From the NCBI GenBank assembly GCA_033961575.1, contig CM066736.1, positions 78,082,852-78,146,851 on the forward strand: a DNA stretch of 64,000 nucleotides. Reading direction: 5' to 3'. The position numbers were made by a program, and so were the translations under genes. The notes beneath the pieces are model-generated. The model saw nothing but the letters and a program-made list of their open reading frames with translations, had not been told where the DNA came from and did not search any database. The DNA is from Aselliscus stoliczkanus (Eukaryota; Chordata; Mammalia; Chiroptera; Hipposideridae). Shown piece by piece: positions 9,770-20,394 of this stretch (position 1 is its first letter; every line of letters begins with the position of its first letter).

Positions 9770-11275
9770 TTATATATGTCATTTAGTTTAATAGATGTAC
9801 ATTCTGGATACAAACCCCTTATTAGATTTTTGATTTGTGACTATTTTCTCCCATTCTGTGGGTTGTCTTTTCACATTCTTGAGGGTGTTCTTTAAAGGAC
9901 AAAGGGTTTTAATTGGGAAAGGTTTAAATTTAAAGGACAGTAGTTGAAGCCATAAGTTATTGTTTTCCCTTGTTTTTTGCAAAGGAAACAGAAAATTGTC
10001 TTCTGCAGAGAAAACCTTTGTCTTCCAGGTTTGGGGGAAGCATTGATCTCTCAAATATTGGAGCACTCTGGACCTGACCAATTGGCTTCAGCTGCTCACT
10101 AGCCAGCCTCTCATTCCCAGAAGTTTCTATGAGATTTCTACCATACTATGTGGTGTTTTCCCAAAGGCAATTTTGATGATGTACAATTTACATATTTTTT
10201 TTCTTTTGTTGCTTGAGCTTTGATGTTACGATTTAAGAAACCATTTCCTTTTCCAAGGTCATGAAGATGTACTCCTGTGTTTGTTTGTTTTTCTAAGAGT
10301 TTTATAGTTATAGCTCTTACATTTAGGTCTATTTTGAGTTCATGTTTATGTATGGTATAAAGTAGACTTCCAACTTCATTCTTTGTATCTGGATATCTAA
10401 TTGTCCCAGTACAATTTGTGGAAACAATTTTCTTTCCTTAACAAATTGTCTTAGCAAACTTACTGAAAATCAGAACTGTAAACTAAAGGGTTTATTTATG
10501 AACTCTCAATTATAATGATTTCTATGTCTCTCCTTATTCCAGCACCACACACTCTTGATTAATGTAGCTTTGTAGTAAGTTTTGAAATCAAGAAATGTGA
10601 GACCTGCAGACGTGTTCTGCTTTTTGCAAAGTTCTTAACATTTCTGGATCCTTTTCATGTCCATATGAATCTTAGGATCACCTTGTCAAGTTTTGAAAAA
10701 AAAAGAGAAAGGCAACTGAGATTTTAAAAGGATTTGCACTGAATTTATATAGCAATTTGGGGAGTATTATCATCTTAACAGTGTTAAGAGTACCAATCCA
10801 TGAACATGAATAGCTTTTCATTTATTTAGATCTTCTTTAATTTTTTTCTTTTTTGTAATTTCAGTATATGTATTGCGCTTCTTTGGTTAAATTTTTTCTT
10901 AATTTCATTTTTGAATTGTTCATTGTTAGTGTATAGAAATACAATTGATTTTTGTATATTGATCTATCCTATAACTTTGCTGAACTTATTTATTGTTGTT
11001 ATTAGCAATTTTTATTTATCAATTGCTTATTTATTAGCAATTTGTGTGGATTCTTTTCGATATTTTTATATAAAATATGTCATCTGCAAATAGAGATAGG
11101 TTTACTTCTTCTTTTCCAATTTCGATGCCTTTTATTTCATTTTCTTGCCTAATTGCCCTGGTTAGATTCTTCAGTATATTATTGAATAAAAGTGGTGAGA
11201 GCAGATATTCATTTCTTTTTGCTGATTTGAGGGGGAATGCATCCATTCTTTTACCAATGTTAACTATGAGTACTC
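9770..11275 (-). pseudogene. L1 ORF2 (RT to 3' region) remnant, antisense
   Basis: Continuous antisense L1: tctggatacaaaccccttat, tttctcccattctgtgggtt, then after an inserted element (9913-10164) gatgatgtacaatttacat, and further on tttggggagtattatcatct and atctgcaaatagagatag. Translating the minus strand at 11034-11246 gives [20 protein letters not shown] and [19 protein letters not shown] is the catalytic YxDD-type motif of L1 reverse transcriptase. Frameshifts and stops break the frame throughout. Confidence 0.9.
9913..10164 (-). mobile_element. Unclassified ~250-bp element with short TIRs, copy B (inserted in L1)
   Basis: Left end ttgggaaagg and right end gtgttttcccaa are near-inverted repeats (TTGGGAAA/TTTCCCAA). 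The L1 text runs up to about 9912 and resumes at about 10168 (caattttgatgatgtaca), so this is an insertion. It is the reverse complement of 9128-9375 at roughly 85% identity by eye. I cannot define a clear target-site duplication. Confidence 0.72.
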
Positions 11276-11284
11276 AATAAAAGT

Positions 11285-11540
11285 TCATTTCTTGCTTACA
11301 TCACGGTTCAATAGGGCCTGCTGTAGTGAAATAGGTGGAGGGATTGCTGTAGTCATTTAGGATCCAGGCTTTTTCTTTGCTAAGTTTTCAGAGTTCTCAC
11401 TGCTCAAATGGCAGATGAGAAAACAGCAAGGTGTTACATGGCATATTTTTAAGGGCAAGGCCTGGAAGAGCAGTGCCTTCTTTCTTTTTCAATGTCAGAA
11501 CTCAATGATAGAGCCACACCTAACATCAAACAGGACTAGC
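11285..11540 (+). repeat. Ancient interspersed repeat, family uncertain
   Basis: cttacatcacggttcaatag, a ggatccaggct-like segment and gagccacacctaacatc match an old repeat consensus I remember (acagttcaggagt ... cagggacccaggct ... ggccacacctagctgcaa). A related fragment lies at 35190-35545. I cannot name it with confidence. Confidence 0.45.
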
Positions 11541-11817
11541 ATATAGTACTAGTACTAGCATGGGGCACAGAGGGTGACTCAGCATCCTGGTTTGCCCAGG
11601 ACTGACAGGTTTCCTGAGTTGTGGGACTTGTAATGTTAAAACTGGGACAATCCTGGACACATCTGTACAGTTGGTCCTACTAATGGCCCAGCTGGGATTT
11701 GAAACCATACCTGACTTTAAAAACTATTTTTAAAATTCTGCCTTCTATCAAAGAGGAAATAAAAGTAGAGAGAAAGAAAAGCCTCATTCACTCATTCAAA
11801 AACAAGGTTAGAATAAA

Positions 11818-12055
11818 CTTAAGAGCATGGACTTAGGAGCAAGAATTTTTGTGTTTGTATGTGGGGTTCAAATGTTAGCTCAGTTGTTTGCTAGTTTTGT
11901 GAGCTGGGTGTTTATTTAACCTCTTTGTGCTTTAGTTTTCTCATATTTAAAGTGGTGTTTAAAATTGTAACTACACCTGAGAGTTGCTATAAAGATTAAA
12001 TGAACTAATGTTTATACGCACTTGAAATACGGCCTAACATAAGGATTTGTTAGAT
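11818..12055 (+). mobile_element. MIR, near full length
   Basis: agagcatggacttaggagca, then gctcagttgtttgctagttt, ttaacctctttgtgctttag, tttctcatatttaaagtg and aaagattaaatgaactaatg. This is the full MIR order from tRNA head to 3' segment. Confidence 0.85.
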
Positions 12056-12059
12056 GAAT

Positions 12060-12860
12060 AAACTAGCTTTTGTTGAATACCGACCAAGTGCCAAGCACTA
12101 TGCTGTATGTTGGGAGTATATCAATTAGTCACAAAAACAGGACTTTTACCACCAAAGGATTTGTAATCAGAAGGCAAGGCAGAAATTGAACAAATCATTA
12201 GAAATGTAATCACTTTACAAAAGAAAAGTATCTTTGGGGGCAGCTGGATGCCATGAGAATCATTTGATAAATGACATCCATTTCTTTCCTTTCATTCATG
12301 TATTCATTCAACAGCATATTGCTGGTTACATGCCATAAACCTCTATGTGCAGAGAAGAAGGTAGACAAAAGCTGTAGCTCTTTTGAAGCTTAAGCTTCCT
12401 AAGATGAAGGGCCAATACCAAAGTAAATAAACACATGAATGTAACAACTTCAGAATGTTATACAAAAGTGCGATACATCATAACTGAAGAAAGCATCTTC
12501 AGGAAAGATCTGCCTGAGGAAGTGACATTGGAACCAAGACTTAAAGAATAAGAAGGAACCAGCCATGTTAAGAGTTGAGGGAAAAATCATTCAAGGCTGG
12601 GGTAGCCACACGTGCAAAATCTGGGGCAAAAAACAAACACACAAAAACACCCCAAAACAACTTGTCAGGGTCTTGGAAAACAAAAAGGAGATCAGTGTAG
12701 ATGGATCACAGCATGAAGAGGACTGTGTCAAAAGACAAGGTTCTCTAGGTAGGCAGGGGCCAGTATTATGCAGGGCCCTTGCTGTAATACGAAGCAGTTT
12801 AGATTTTGGATTTTATTTTATGGGTAATGAGAAGCCATGGGTCTTAGTGAACGGCATGCT
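12060..12860 (-). mobile_element. L2-like repeat, long antisense fragment
   Basis: ttgaataccgaccaagtgcc, aagcactatgctgtatgttg, then cttaaagaataagaaggaac, cagccatgttaagagttg, gtgcaaaatctgggg, taggcaggggccagtattat and gatttt..tatttta up to agaagccatggg. This is collinear over ~800 bp with the antisense L2-class consensus I remember. No frame retained. Confidence 0.65.
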
Positions 12861-12861
12861 G

Positions 12862-13177
12862 TTTTATTGTTAAACAGCAAACTACTCTAAAACTTTGTTG
12901 CTTAAAATAACAGCTATTTTATTATTTCTCACTGTTCTGTGGGTTGACTGGTTTCAGCTGGGAAGTCCTTTGAATGGTCTCATTGGAGTCTCCTGCTGTT
13001 GCTGGGGTTAAACTTATTTGGTGAGTTGGTTCAGATCCTGGACGTTTTGTCCTCTCTTCAAATCTGTGTCCTTTCTCTCAGAACCTCACCTTTCCATTTC
13101 TTTTTATCTTGCGATGTCTCCAGCTATGGAACTGGACATCTTAGATGGTGACTTACGGCTCCTTAAAGCACAAAATG
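12862..13177 (-). mobile_element. MaLR/ERVL-like LTR, left copy, first half
   Basis: gttgcttaaaataacagcta, tttctcactgttctgtgggt and tgactggtttcagctggg parallel 16770-16860 (gggactcaaaacaac, cattttcctgtgggttag, ttgggctcagctag). The copy is cut at ~13178 by an antisense L1 and resumes at ~14633. The LTR nature is inferred from a matching copy ~2.5 kb on with internal sequence between. Old, non-functional endogenous element. Confidence 0.55.
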
Positions 13178-14632
13178 GGAATTTAAAAAAATTTTTTTCA
13201 CAGTGTTATTGAGAAATAATTGACTGTATAAGTTTAAGGTGTATAGCATGGTAGCTTAATTTACATAATTTTTAAAATGTTTACCACAATAGGTTTGGTT
13301 CATATCCATTATCTCATATGAATACAATAAAAAGAACAAATTCTCCATGTGATAAGAACTCTTAAGATCTACTCTCTTATCAACTTTTCAGTTTATCATA
13401 TAGCAGTGTTAACCTACAGTCATCATGCTATCCATTACAGCCCTAGTATTTATTTCTCTTGTACGTAGAAGTTTCTACCTTTTGACCTCCTTCTTCCAGT
13501 CCCTCTACCCTCTGTGTCTGGTAACCACAAATATGATCTTTTTTCCTCTGAGTTTGGTGTTATTTTTACTATTATTATTAGATTCCACATGTAAGCGAGA
13601 CCATCCAGTATTTGTTATTTTCTGTCTGACTTATTTCACTTGGCATAATGCTTTAAAGACTATGTTTCAAATGGTAGAATTTCCTCTTTTTTTGTTCTGT
13701 CTAAATAATATTCCATTCTGTGTGTGTGTGTGTGAGACACAACTTCTTTATCCATTCATTTGTTGATGGACACAGCTTGCATCTATATCTTGGCTATTGT
13801 AAATAATGCTGCTATGAATATGAGGATGCAGATATCATTTCAAGTTATGGTTTTCATTTCCTTTGGATATAGTCTCATAAGTACAATTGCTGAATCATAT
13901 GGCAGTTCTATTTTTAATTTTTTGAAGAAACTTCAAACTATTTCCCAAAGTGGCTGCACCAATTTGCAATCCTACTAACAGTGCACAAGGGTTCCGTTCC
14001 TCCGCATCCTCACCAGTATTTGTTATTTCTTGTCTTTTTGGTGATGGTTTTGGTTTGCATTTCCCTAATGCCTAGTGACATTGGGCATCTTTTCATGTAC
14101 CTGTTGGCCTTTACTATATCTTCGTTGGAGAAATGTCTGTTCAAGTTCTTTGTTGTTGTTGTTATTATTATTAATTATTATTTGCTAATAATATGTATGA
14201 GTTCTTTATATGTTTTGGATACTAACCTCTTTTTAAGTATGTGGTTTGCAAATATTTTTTCCCATAAGTTGCCTTTCCACTTTGTTGATGATTTTTTTTT
14301 TTCTGTACAGAAGCTCTTTAATTTGTCGAAGTCCCACTTGGTTTTGTCTTTGTTGCTTATGCTTTAGGTATGATTTCCAGAATATTTTTGCCAAAACCTA
14401 TGTCAAAGATCATTTTTCCTATGTTATACTCTAGAAGTCTAATGGTTTCAGGACTTACATTTAAGTCTTTAACACATTTCAAGTAAACTTTTATGAGTGA
14501 TGTAAGACAAGGGTCCAGTTTCATTCTTTCACATGTGAATATCCAGTTTTTTCCAGCAACATTTACTGAAGAGATTGTTGTTTCTCCATGAGCATTCTTG
14601 GCTCCCTTGTCAAATCTTAGTTCATTGTATCA
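13178..14632 (-). mobile_element. L1 3' portion inserted in the left LTR
   Basis: Begins at a T-rich 3' end (ttattgagaaataattgact), then ctcaacttttcagtttatc, ccctctgtgtctggtaacca, gacttatttcacttggcata, ttgatggacacagcttgcat and ccaaagtggctgcaccaatt, ending in ORF2 C-terminal text near 14632. It covers the 3' UTR and ORF2 C-terminus in antisense. The flanking LTR resumes beyond it, which orders the insertions. Confidence 0.85.
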
Positions 14633-14810
14633 TCATGCCTTCTTAAAGGGTAGTCCCAGAACTGCCACAGTATTACTTAGATTCAATTATATTAATTAAA
14701 GGCCAGCCCAGCATCATTATGGAAGGAGATACACAAGAGCATGAAAACCAGAAGTTGTGGTTCATTGGGGGACATTTTTAGAGGATAATTGCTATAATCT
14801 ACCCTCTGGC
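14633..14810 (-). mobile_element. MaLR/ERVL-like LTR, left copy, second half
   Basis: ccttcttaaagggtagtccc and ctgccacagtattactta parallel 17090-17150. tggttcattgggggacattt, tagaggataattgct is the antisense start of the LTR. It joins to 12862-13177 across the L1 insertion. Confidence 0.55.
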
Positions 14811-16260
14811 TCCAAATGATCCATGTCCCTCCCACATGCAAAACACCCTTTTCTCTAATCCGAAAGTCTCAAGTATGATCCCATTAAAGCCTCAGGCTCA
14901 GGCTTAAAATCCAGGATCTCATCATCTAAATAAACTGTCGGTACTGATAAGACTCCACAAAATCTGAAGACTGAGGAACCAAGTGCATAACTGATGTGTC
15001 CCCCACATAACCCAACATAAAATGGCAAGAGAGGGATTGAAGTACCACAATAGACACTCCCATTAAAAAAATCTTGGGGTTGGGAGGTACATAATATTTC
15101 ACTGACTTCTAGTAATTATGACACCCAGCTAGTCGTATGTTAACAAGTCACTGTACTGGGGGCAGAAACCATATGTTAATTATTGGGTTGTCAGAAAAGT
15201 CATAACACATTTTTGCAACGAAAACCAGAAAAAATAGGTCATGACTTTTCCGACAACTCAATAGGTACCAGTTGTGCTCTGTGGGAGCAGTTCCCTTCAG
15301 TTCTCGTGAATCTATTATCTGGGCTCCTCGATCTGTCTTCTGAGTCATTTTTCCTTTCTATAAAAATGGCCAATGTTTACAACTGAGGAGCTTTCTTATC
15401 CTCTTCCTGCCTATAAGAAGTTGGGAACCCAAATGTATCTTTTCTCTGAACTGTCTCTATTCCTTTCAGCCTAAACTCATATAAGTCCTTTAAAGACATT
15501 GTTGGCCTTCTATGTATCAGATTATAAATGCACTTAATGGAACAGAACCATACATCTCTGAAATTGGCCCCTTTCAACTTTGGGCTCAGGGCCTGAATGC
15601 TATGAGACAATATCCTTAAGTGTCTTAGAGGCTGTCTTTTTAGCCAAGAGAGTCTATTAGTCAGGGCCTCAAGTTTTTCTGAGGTTTGATAACTTTGATC
15701 TAACCTTTTTAACCCTTTTTATTGGCATTGTTCTGGATTTGTTTTTTGGTCTGAAGCCATTGCTTACTTTGAGAGTCTGGCTGGCAAACTAGGAATGAGA
15801 AATGCTTCTCTTTTTCCAATCTAGCAAGTTTTGGATTGGTAATATTTTTTCTAGACTCTGCATGAAAACTGAACAGTTCCTTCTTTGGTTCATTGCTATT
15901 AGTATTTTTTAATATAAAACCAAAAACCTCCCCCCACCAAAAAAAAACAAAACAAAAACAAAAACAAAAAACAGTTGCACTTTCAGTATTGTTCCTGGAA
16001 ACCTCCTTAGTCAAATAGATAAGTTCATTTGTTATATTTTCTATTTGTCATTTTAATGCAAGAGATGATGTCAAACTGTCCACTATAATATAATACAAAC
16101 AACCTTTCTCCTGCCTCCAATAATAATGCCACTCCTTTCCTTCCAAACTTCACTAACAATCTCCTATAAGCCTTTCTCGCTTCTGCTTACCACTCAATTC
16201 CAAAGCCAATGCTATCGTAGGTTTTTGTCATGACAGGACACCCACTTCCAGATATCAATG
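14811..16260 (-). mobile_element. LTR-element internal region (MaLR-like), decayed
   Basis: Starts taccctctggctccaaatga, tccctcccacatgcaaaaca and cgaaagtctcaagtatga, recalling MaLR-type internal sequence in antisense. Further on gagtctattagtcagggcct and ttcatataagtcctttaaag fit the same kind of relic. About 1.45 kb lies between the two LTR-like segments, the usual size of a MaLR internal region. No frame above ~100 codons, so it is a dead relic. A mariner MITE is inserted at 15183-15261. Confidence 0.45.
15183..15261. mobile_element. 79-bp mariner-type MITE
   Basis: Near-perfect terminal inverted repeats: ttgggttgtcagaaaagtca on the left, and the right end tgacttttccgacaactcaa reads ttgagttgtcggaaaagtca in reverse. 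They match at 21 of the first 24 positions. It is flanked by TA on both sides (15181-15182 and 15262-15263), the target duplication of Tc1/mariner elements. Only ~30 bp of unpaired loop remain, so transcripts would fold into a hairpin, as with human MADE1. Confidence 0.9.
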
Positions 16261-16265
16261 TTTTA

Positions 16266-16725
16266 GATTTTTTTTTTTTAATTGGGGAACTGGGGGAGGG
16301 GAACAGCGTTGGGGAATCAGGGAAGGGGAACAGACAAGTTGCTGTCTTTTTTTTTTTTTTTTTTTGTTCTTCAGTCTAGTTGCGGAGGATGTTGCTTCAC
16401 TGGCCCATGTTGGTATAGTCATTGCGCTCTTCCCGGATGAGGCAGATCGGTTACTGGCCTCTGGATGTCGCTCACCACGGCTATTGGCAGCTCACGCTGG
16501 CTGCCGGCCACTCACGCTGACTGCTGGCCACTCACTGTAGCCTATGGCACCCCACTGCAGCAGGGGCTGCAGCCTACACCATCGCTGGGGCTCACAGCCC
16601 AGCTCCAGGTGGAGCTGTTGTTAGCTGTAGAGGGCAGTGTCACTGGCCCTCATATGTGGGATCCGAACTGGAGCCGCTGGCATCCCAAAATCAGCTCTTA
16701 ACCAGTGTGCCACTCGGCTGGCCCC
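16266..16725 (-). mobile_element. Long T+ tRNA-derived SINE, antisense
   Basis: attggggaactgggggaggg, aacagacaagttgctgtc (followed by an expanded T run at ~16349-16365), the body, gagggcagtgtcactggccc, the B-box complement (~16668-16680) and ggctggcccc at the end. It sits at the border between the LTR internal region and the right LTR. A clear duplication is not visible in the T-rich flanks. Confidence 0.9.
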
Positions 16726-16734
16726 AATTTTATT

Positions 16735-17290
16735 TTATTTTAATTTTTTTTATTGCTATATAACAAATCATCCCAAATATTAGGGACTCAAAACAACACT
16801 TTATTTGTATCTCTCATTTTCCTGTGGGTTAGTTGGGCTCAGCTAGAAAATTCTTCTGTGGTTGGATTTGGGGTCTCTCAAGTGGTTGTATTTAGGTGGC
16901 CTCTGGGGCTGAACTCATCCAGAAGCTTGGGATGTTGGGATCGCTGCCTGTAAGACGGGGGAGAGCCTCTTTTCCTTTGTGTGGAGACTCTTCTCAATAA
17001 CCTTTCCACATATCTAGACATGGGCATTCTAACAAAGTAGCCAGAATTCCTACATGGAGACTTATGGCTCTCCAAAGCAGAAACTGCCAAGTTTTCTTAA
17101 GTTTTAGGCCCAGACTGGCATAAGGTAACTTCTGACACATTACATTAGTAAATGCAAGTCACAGACCAGCCCAGGTTCAGTATGGGGGTGGGGGGGTCAC
17201 TACCTAGGACTTGAATACCAAGAAACAGATTTTATTGAGGGCAATCTTTGGAGACTAGCTACCACACATGCTGTGATTTAAATCACCAAA
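16735..17290 (-). mobile_element. MaLR/ERVL-like LTR, right copy
   Basis: gctatataacaaatcatccc, gactcaaaacaacactttat, cctgtgggttagttgggctc through to ggagactagctaccacacat. Same order and orientation as the split left copy (12862-13177 plus 14633-14810). A short poly-G (17194-17206) lies in it. Confidence 0.55.
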
Positions 17291-17349
17291 AGTTTACTCT
17301 GATTGCAACAGACAGAATGAACTGTGGGGGATGCTACCGAAGCAGTGTA

Positions 17350-18065
17350 GGTGAGAAATAATTGTGGTTTATTACAGACAGGAGGTGATGGAGATGGAGA
17401 GGAATAAACTCTTCAGGATGACATCTGGAGGTAGATTTGGAAGGACTTATTGATGTATTGGTTATGAGGAATCCCTATTATTTAATAGACAGAAACCAGG
17501 GGTGGGGGTAGTCCTTAGTTTTTAGGGTTGTACAACAGAGTAGAAGGTGGTGCTGAGATGGGTTAGATTCAGACAGAAAGACATTTGGGGCTCTGGCAAC
17601 CAATAGTTCTGTTTTTGATTTGTTAAGTTTTAAAGACATGTCAGATACATAAGTAAAGATTTTAAGTAAAGACATTAATACACAAATCTATAGATGAGGA
17701 AAAGAAGTCAGGGAGATATATATAGTCATTAGCTCTACATGACATTGAAAACTATGAGATTCTAGATGAAATCATAGGAAGAAGTACAAGTAGAGAAAAG
17801 GACTGAGCCTAGGAACCTCCAACAGTTAAAGGTCAGGAAGAGGAAAAGGAGCTGGCAAAAGAGACTGAGAAGAAGCTTAGAGTGAGGTATGGTGATAGTT
17901 AAAAGAGTGGGGATCACAGAAGCCAAGAGAGGAAACTCTCAATATGGATGGATGGGTTAACTGATTTAAATTCTACTGAGAAGCCTGAAAAATGAAGACA
18001 GAGATATCCATTGAATGTCTTTAGTGACTACCTCAGTTGATCCTAACAAGTAATTCATTAATATA
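17350..18065 (-). mobile_element. L2-like repeat, antisense
   Basis: Ordered words tttggaaggacttattgatg, gaaaccaggggtggggg, taagttttaaagacatgtca, ggaacctccaacagttaaag, ctggcaaaagagactgagaa, acagaagccaagagaggaaa and ttctactgagaagcctg fit the antisense L2-class consensus I remember. Non-coding. Confidence 0.6.
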
Positions 18066-18109
18066 ATTTTTTTGTATATTTATTATGTAATTTCTTTATT
18101 GTCTTTGTT

Positions 18110-18230
18110 GTCTATTAGAATGTAAGCTCGAGGAGAGCAGGGACTTTGTTTGTTGTATCTGGCACCTAAAATTGTATCTGGCATATAATATATGCCACTC
18201 ATCCATTCAGTCACTCAACAATTCTAGGAA
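18110..18230 (+). mobile_element. L2 3' end
   Basis: gaatgtaagctcgaggagag, cagggactttgtttgttgta and atctggcatataatatat match the L2 3' end. Confidence 0.75.
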
Positions 18231-18234
18231 GTTA

Positions 18235-19165
18235 ATTTAATTGTTCTCACTTTATAGAAAAGGACACTTGAATACCAGAAATGTAGATTTACATAGGGAA
18301 TAAATTAGATAACCATGTTTCAAATTCAGATATCTGAAATCTCCTGTTATTTTTGCTAAGCCATTTGTCATCTACTAGGAATGTTCTGTGACATGACCAT
18401 AGGTCAATTGGGAATATTTTAGTGGTTAACTGTTAGATGTATTTTACAAAGGCATTGTAATAGTAATTGCTGTTTGATTAAGTCTGTGATTGGAATAATA
18501 AAATCTGTATTTGCTTCTGTGGTGGTTCTTTCTATCTTAAAATGCAACTGTTCTTCAAAACAACATTAATATTCATAGTTGTTTAATTTGCATATGATTT
18601 ACATGTTGATCAATTCATTTTGCACTCCAAGTAACAGGGAAAGTATTCACATAAGTAATACATTAAATGATATAACCAAAACAGCCTTTTAAACAAGCTG
18701 CAAAACAACAGATAACTTGACCTGCTAAAAGTATCATTTTAAATGCATGGTATTTTTTAATAGCCCATACCTATAACCTTCAATATACTTTACTTAAAAT
18801 GACCACATATGTATTTGATTTGCTTGGTTTTCTTCGGCTTTCAGTTAATTTATCCTGTCTGGAGACCTAGAGACAGGGTATCAGGTAAGAGAAGATGTTA
18901 ACCAGAGGCTGACAGGAGAAGAGAAATGAAAATGAGGGAAGAGAAAGAAAAACTATGGGGCAGCAGAGAGCTGAGGAGGCAGAGGGGAAAACAGGGAGGA
19001 GATTTGAGGGAAGTGAGGAAGAGGCAGAGACGATCCTGAGAGCATTTAGGTACCTGAGGATGGTCCCTGAGGAAGGATAAAGGCAGATTCTGGAAGTGGA
19101 AAAGAGCCCTTCCTTCCATGTATCTGAGATCGCCAATTATAAACCCAAACTGGTATATGTATCTT
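18235..19165. other. Unannotated stretch
   Basis: 18240-18400 may be a worn MIR. 18880-19060 is purine-rich (GAGGAAG-type). Short minus-strand frames there are low-complexity artefacts of the purine bias. Confidence 0.3.
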
Positions 19166-19169
19166 GTAT

Positions 19170-19500
19170 TTATGCTATGCTAGGTTCTGTGCTCACCACT
19201 TTCCATGCATGATCTTTATGTATCCTGTATCGTCACTCAAAATGCCTGCAAAATTATATATACATATGGATCTTCCCATTGTGCAGAGAAATAGTGATGA
19301 TGATAATGGTGGTAATGGTTAAAATGTACTTAGTACCTATCAGCAACTGTGTTCATTACAATCAATCCAATGATATTGGTACTCTTAGGTACCAGATGAA
19401 AAACCTGAGTCAAGTAGCTTTATCTAAGATCATACTTTGAGTGAATGGTAGAATGGAAATCTTAAGACAGACCTGATTCCAAATTCCTGTTCTTACCATC
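19170..19500 (-). mobile_element. MIR fragments (one or two), antisense
   Basis: ctgtgctcaccactttccat with cttcccattgtgcagaga, and a second series: ggtaccagatgaaaaacctg, agtcaagtagctttatctaa and gaatggtagaatggaaatct. Both are MIR in reverse orientation. Confidence 0.6.
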
Positions 19501-19504
19501 AAGT

Positions 19505-20050
19505 CACACATAATTGGTAAGAATGTACCTACTTGTATTTCTCAGAGCCCTGCCACTCACATATGTTGGCCAATTTTTGCCCATGTGTGTGTGTTGGGTG
19601 GCAGTAGGATTTGATTGTGGTAAAACATAACAGTACAGGCAGAGTCTATATACACACATACATGCATGCACATACACACACACACACAAATACTTGTACA
19701 TATATTCATTATTTTTATCCCCTTGATGATCCAAAGGCTTCAGGTATACTCAGCATTACTCCTCTATTGTAAATCTTTATATTAGATCCTTCTCCTACTA
19801 CTTCCAGCTGTTCTGTAAGAATGGCTCTTGAGCTGGTAGGTAGGTATTGCTGCAGAAAACTTCTCTGGCCTTGGCAGTGCTCTGGACAGGTGCCTTTGTG
19901 GATGGCCATGGGAAGTAAAGTGGATGTGAGTGCAAGAGATGAGTTGTTCATTTCCTGCTTGTGGTAGTTAAGAATGTCTAGAATGTCTCTTTTTTAAGCC
20001 ACCCTGCTCCAATAGTCAAAATATGGGGTTCTGCCTTCATACCTCACACC
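19505..20050. other. Unannotated stretch with a CA microsatellite
   Basis: A (CA)n tract lies at about 19671-19688. Otherwise unrecognised. Confidence 0.35.
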
Positions 20051-20059
20051 TTGTTCATT

Positions 20060-20245
20060 GAGAAGATACAGTGAAATAATGGGAAGACCACAAACTTTGA
20101 ATGCTTCTACATCATGCATTAGCCGGTGGCCCTGGACAAGTTACTTAACCTCCAGTATTGATATCTATAAAGTGGAGATAATAATACATACCGAGCAGGG
20201 TGATTATGAGAAGCAGAGGTCATTCACATTAAGCATTTAAGATTG
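20060..20245 (+). mobile_element. MIR
   Basis: agccggtggccctggacaag, ttacttaacctccagtattg, aaagtggagataataataca, then tgattatgagaagcagaggt: MIR head to 3' segment. Confidence 0.75.
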
Positions 20246-20394
20246 TGCCATGTTTACAGTAGAAACCCAGAAAGTGTAAGTCATCCTTGTTATTGGCAGG
20301 TTGGACTTTCTGGTCTTCATAATCCTTCCAAAACCTAGGATGCTAGACTGAGAGTCTAGTAAGATGAATAGGAAAAGGAAGAGATGACATGTCA

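Noticed and set aside
13425..14434. Overlapping hydrophobic frames suggesting membrane proteins
   Set aside because: Antisense strand of the L1 3' UTR/ORF2 end; T-rich antisense L1 always yields Phe/Leu-rich frames.
15377..16014. Minus-strand frames (77 and 101 codons) as a possible retroviral gag/pol gene
   Set aside because: Fragmentary, with no conserved motif visible. Consistent with a decayed LTR-element internal region only.
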